DNA of 64,000 bases from Maribacter sp. (GTDB lineage: Bacteria; Bacteroidota; Bacteroidia; Flavobacteriales; Flavobacteriaceae). The stretch lies in NCBI GenBank assembly GCA_011050675.1, contig DRFI01000020.1, forward strand, positions 620,001-684,000, written 5' to 3'. The translations under genes and the position numbers were made by a program. Below are positions 63,661-64,000 of this stretch, in pieces. Position 1 is the stretch's first letter. Each line of letters starts with the position of its first letter. Below the pieces are notes generated by a model. The model worked only from the letters and a program-made list of their open reading frames with translations, did not search any database and was not told the DNA's origin.

Positions 63661-64000
63661 CTATTGCTCTTGTTGTTCTTCTTTAGACTTATTGTATTTA
63701 GTAAACTCCACCTTTTTATCTTCCAATATTTTATAAAAACGTCGGTGAGATATTTTTAGATCTTTCGTTATTTGAGCAACCTTTTTCTTTTTCTTCTTGT
63801 ACAGTTTAATCTCTGCTGTTACTGCCTTATTAAAATAATAGTTGTGCAGGGCATCCACAACTTCTAGTTCGGTCTTATTGCTTGAATTTACGAGCTGGTC
63901 TATTTCAGATTTTATGTTTTGTAAGCCTTTCATTTCTTTGGTTATTTTTCGGGCACTGGGTCCGTGAACCTTTGCGTAAGATCGGCGTACCTTTCTAAAT
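63661..64000 (-). CDS. Lysine-rich helix-turn-helix-like protein, truncated by the window
   Basis: The frame is open through base 64000, so the gene begins outside the window; an internal ATG at 63933 is only one possible start, and residues before it (VRRSYAKVHGPSARKITKE) look protein-coding. At least 112 residues are present. The part after YYFNKAVTAEIKLYKKKKKKV contains a helix-turn-helix-like segment, VAQITKDLKISHRRFYKIL, and the tail is Glu/Gln-rich. I infer a nucleic-acid-binding protein of unknown role. Confidence 0.55.
   Translation of the reverse strand, partial: FRKVRRSYAKVHGPSARKITKEMKGLQNIKSEIDQLVNSSNKTELEVVDALHNYYFNKAVTAEIKLYKKKKKKVAQITKDLKISHRRFYKILEDKKVEFTKYNKSKEEQQEQ

Noticed and set aside
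1-64000. CRISPR arrays, insertion sequences, tRNA and rRNA genes
   Set aside because: I looked for regularly spaced repeats, transposase frames with terminal repeats and conserved RNA gene motifs and found none.

Overview
The window reads as chromosomal DNA of a marine-type member of the Flavobacteriaceae (Bacteroidota). It is AT-rich, several genes are preceded by the Bacteroidota promoter element TAnnTTTG, and the family set is typical (S9A prolyl oligopeptidase lipoprotein, fabH-accB-accC block, Omp85-like surface-antigen barrel, GreA-like small factor, PepSY-like protein next to a two-component system, PycTM-type membrane protein). I see no rRNA, tRNA, CRISPR array, insertion sequence or prophage, and no gene-free stretch longer than about 300 bases. 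The genus is not decided by anything I can read.

Layout. 1-8.9 kb: tail of asd, a lipoprotein prolyl oligopeptidase, an ABC ATPase, arfB, a GntP permease, a GreA-like factor coupled to a lipoprotein, a FAD oxidoreductase and a polysaccharide deacetylase. 9-14.8 kb: fatty acid initiation (yceD/DUF177-rpmF, terminator, fabH-accB-accC), then pdxA divergent from the riboflavin synthase gene. 14.8-24.5 kb: an acyltransferase plus sodium:solute symporter operon, a TauE-type permease, a GH3-like adenylating enzyme, a metallopeptidase coupled to cardiolipin synthase, a cysteine-free ArsC-fold protein and an AsmA-like protein.

24.4-34.5 kb is a stress-flavoured accessory block: an acidic lipoprotein, two tandem AraC-type paralogues, an SRAP-fold protein lacking all four catalytic residues, a DUF2383 four-helix protein, a DUF2945 protein, topoisomerase IB, a DUF2652 cyclase-like protein, Dps, a YtxH/holin-like/64-residue operon and an aldehyde dehydrogenase. 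Its intergenic spaces contain unusually strong inverted repeats: an 18-bp hairpin with no gene in front of it, a 20-pair bulged leader before DUF2945, and a 19-bp inverted repeat beside topoisomerase IB. 34.5-39.7 kb holds a phosphoesterase-barrel fusion and an HD-PycTM membrane protein.

39.8-55.8 kb is a complete nitrate/nitrite assimilation cluster. A porin and NarK bring nitrate in. A single-polypeptide nitrate reductase carries its own NirB-like diaphorase and [2Fe-2S] domain, and a rubredoxin fusion is its probable partner. NirBD reduces nitrite to ammonium. CobA and a CysG-N-type dehydrogenase supply siroheme. A NarX-like kinase encoded inside the nirBD operon and a NarL-family regulator beside the reductase are the obvious control pair. 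The dyad TACGTAT-N2-ATACGTA stands before the nitrate reductase, narK (one mismatch) and nirB, and a related longer inverted repeat precedes the regulator gene. The 7-2-7 geometry is that of enteric NarL sites with a different heptamer. I regard this as the most interesting system in the window.

55.8-64 kb: a secreted cysteine protein, a NahK-like kinase, an SdiA-regulated-type beta-propeller protein, an OmpR-type two-component system divergent from a PepSY-like protein, a TlpA-like thioredoxin, small membrane proteins, a CPBP protease and a lysine-rich DNA-binding-like gene cut by the window end.
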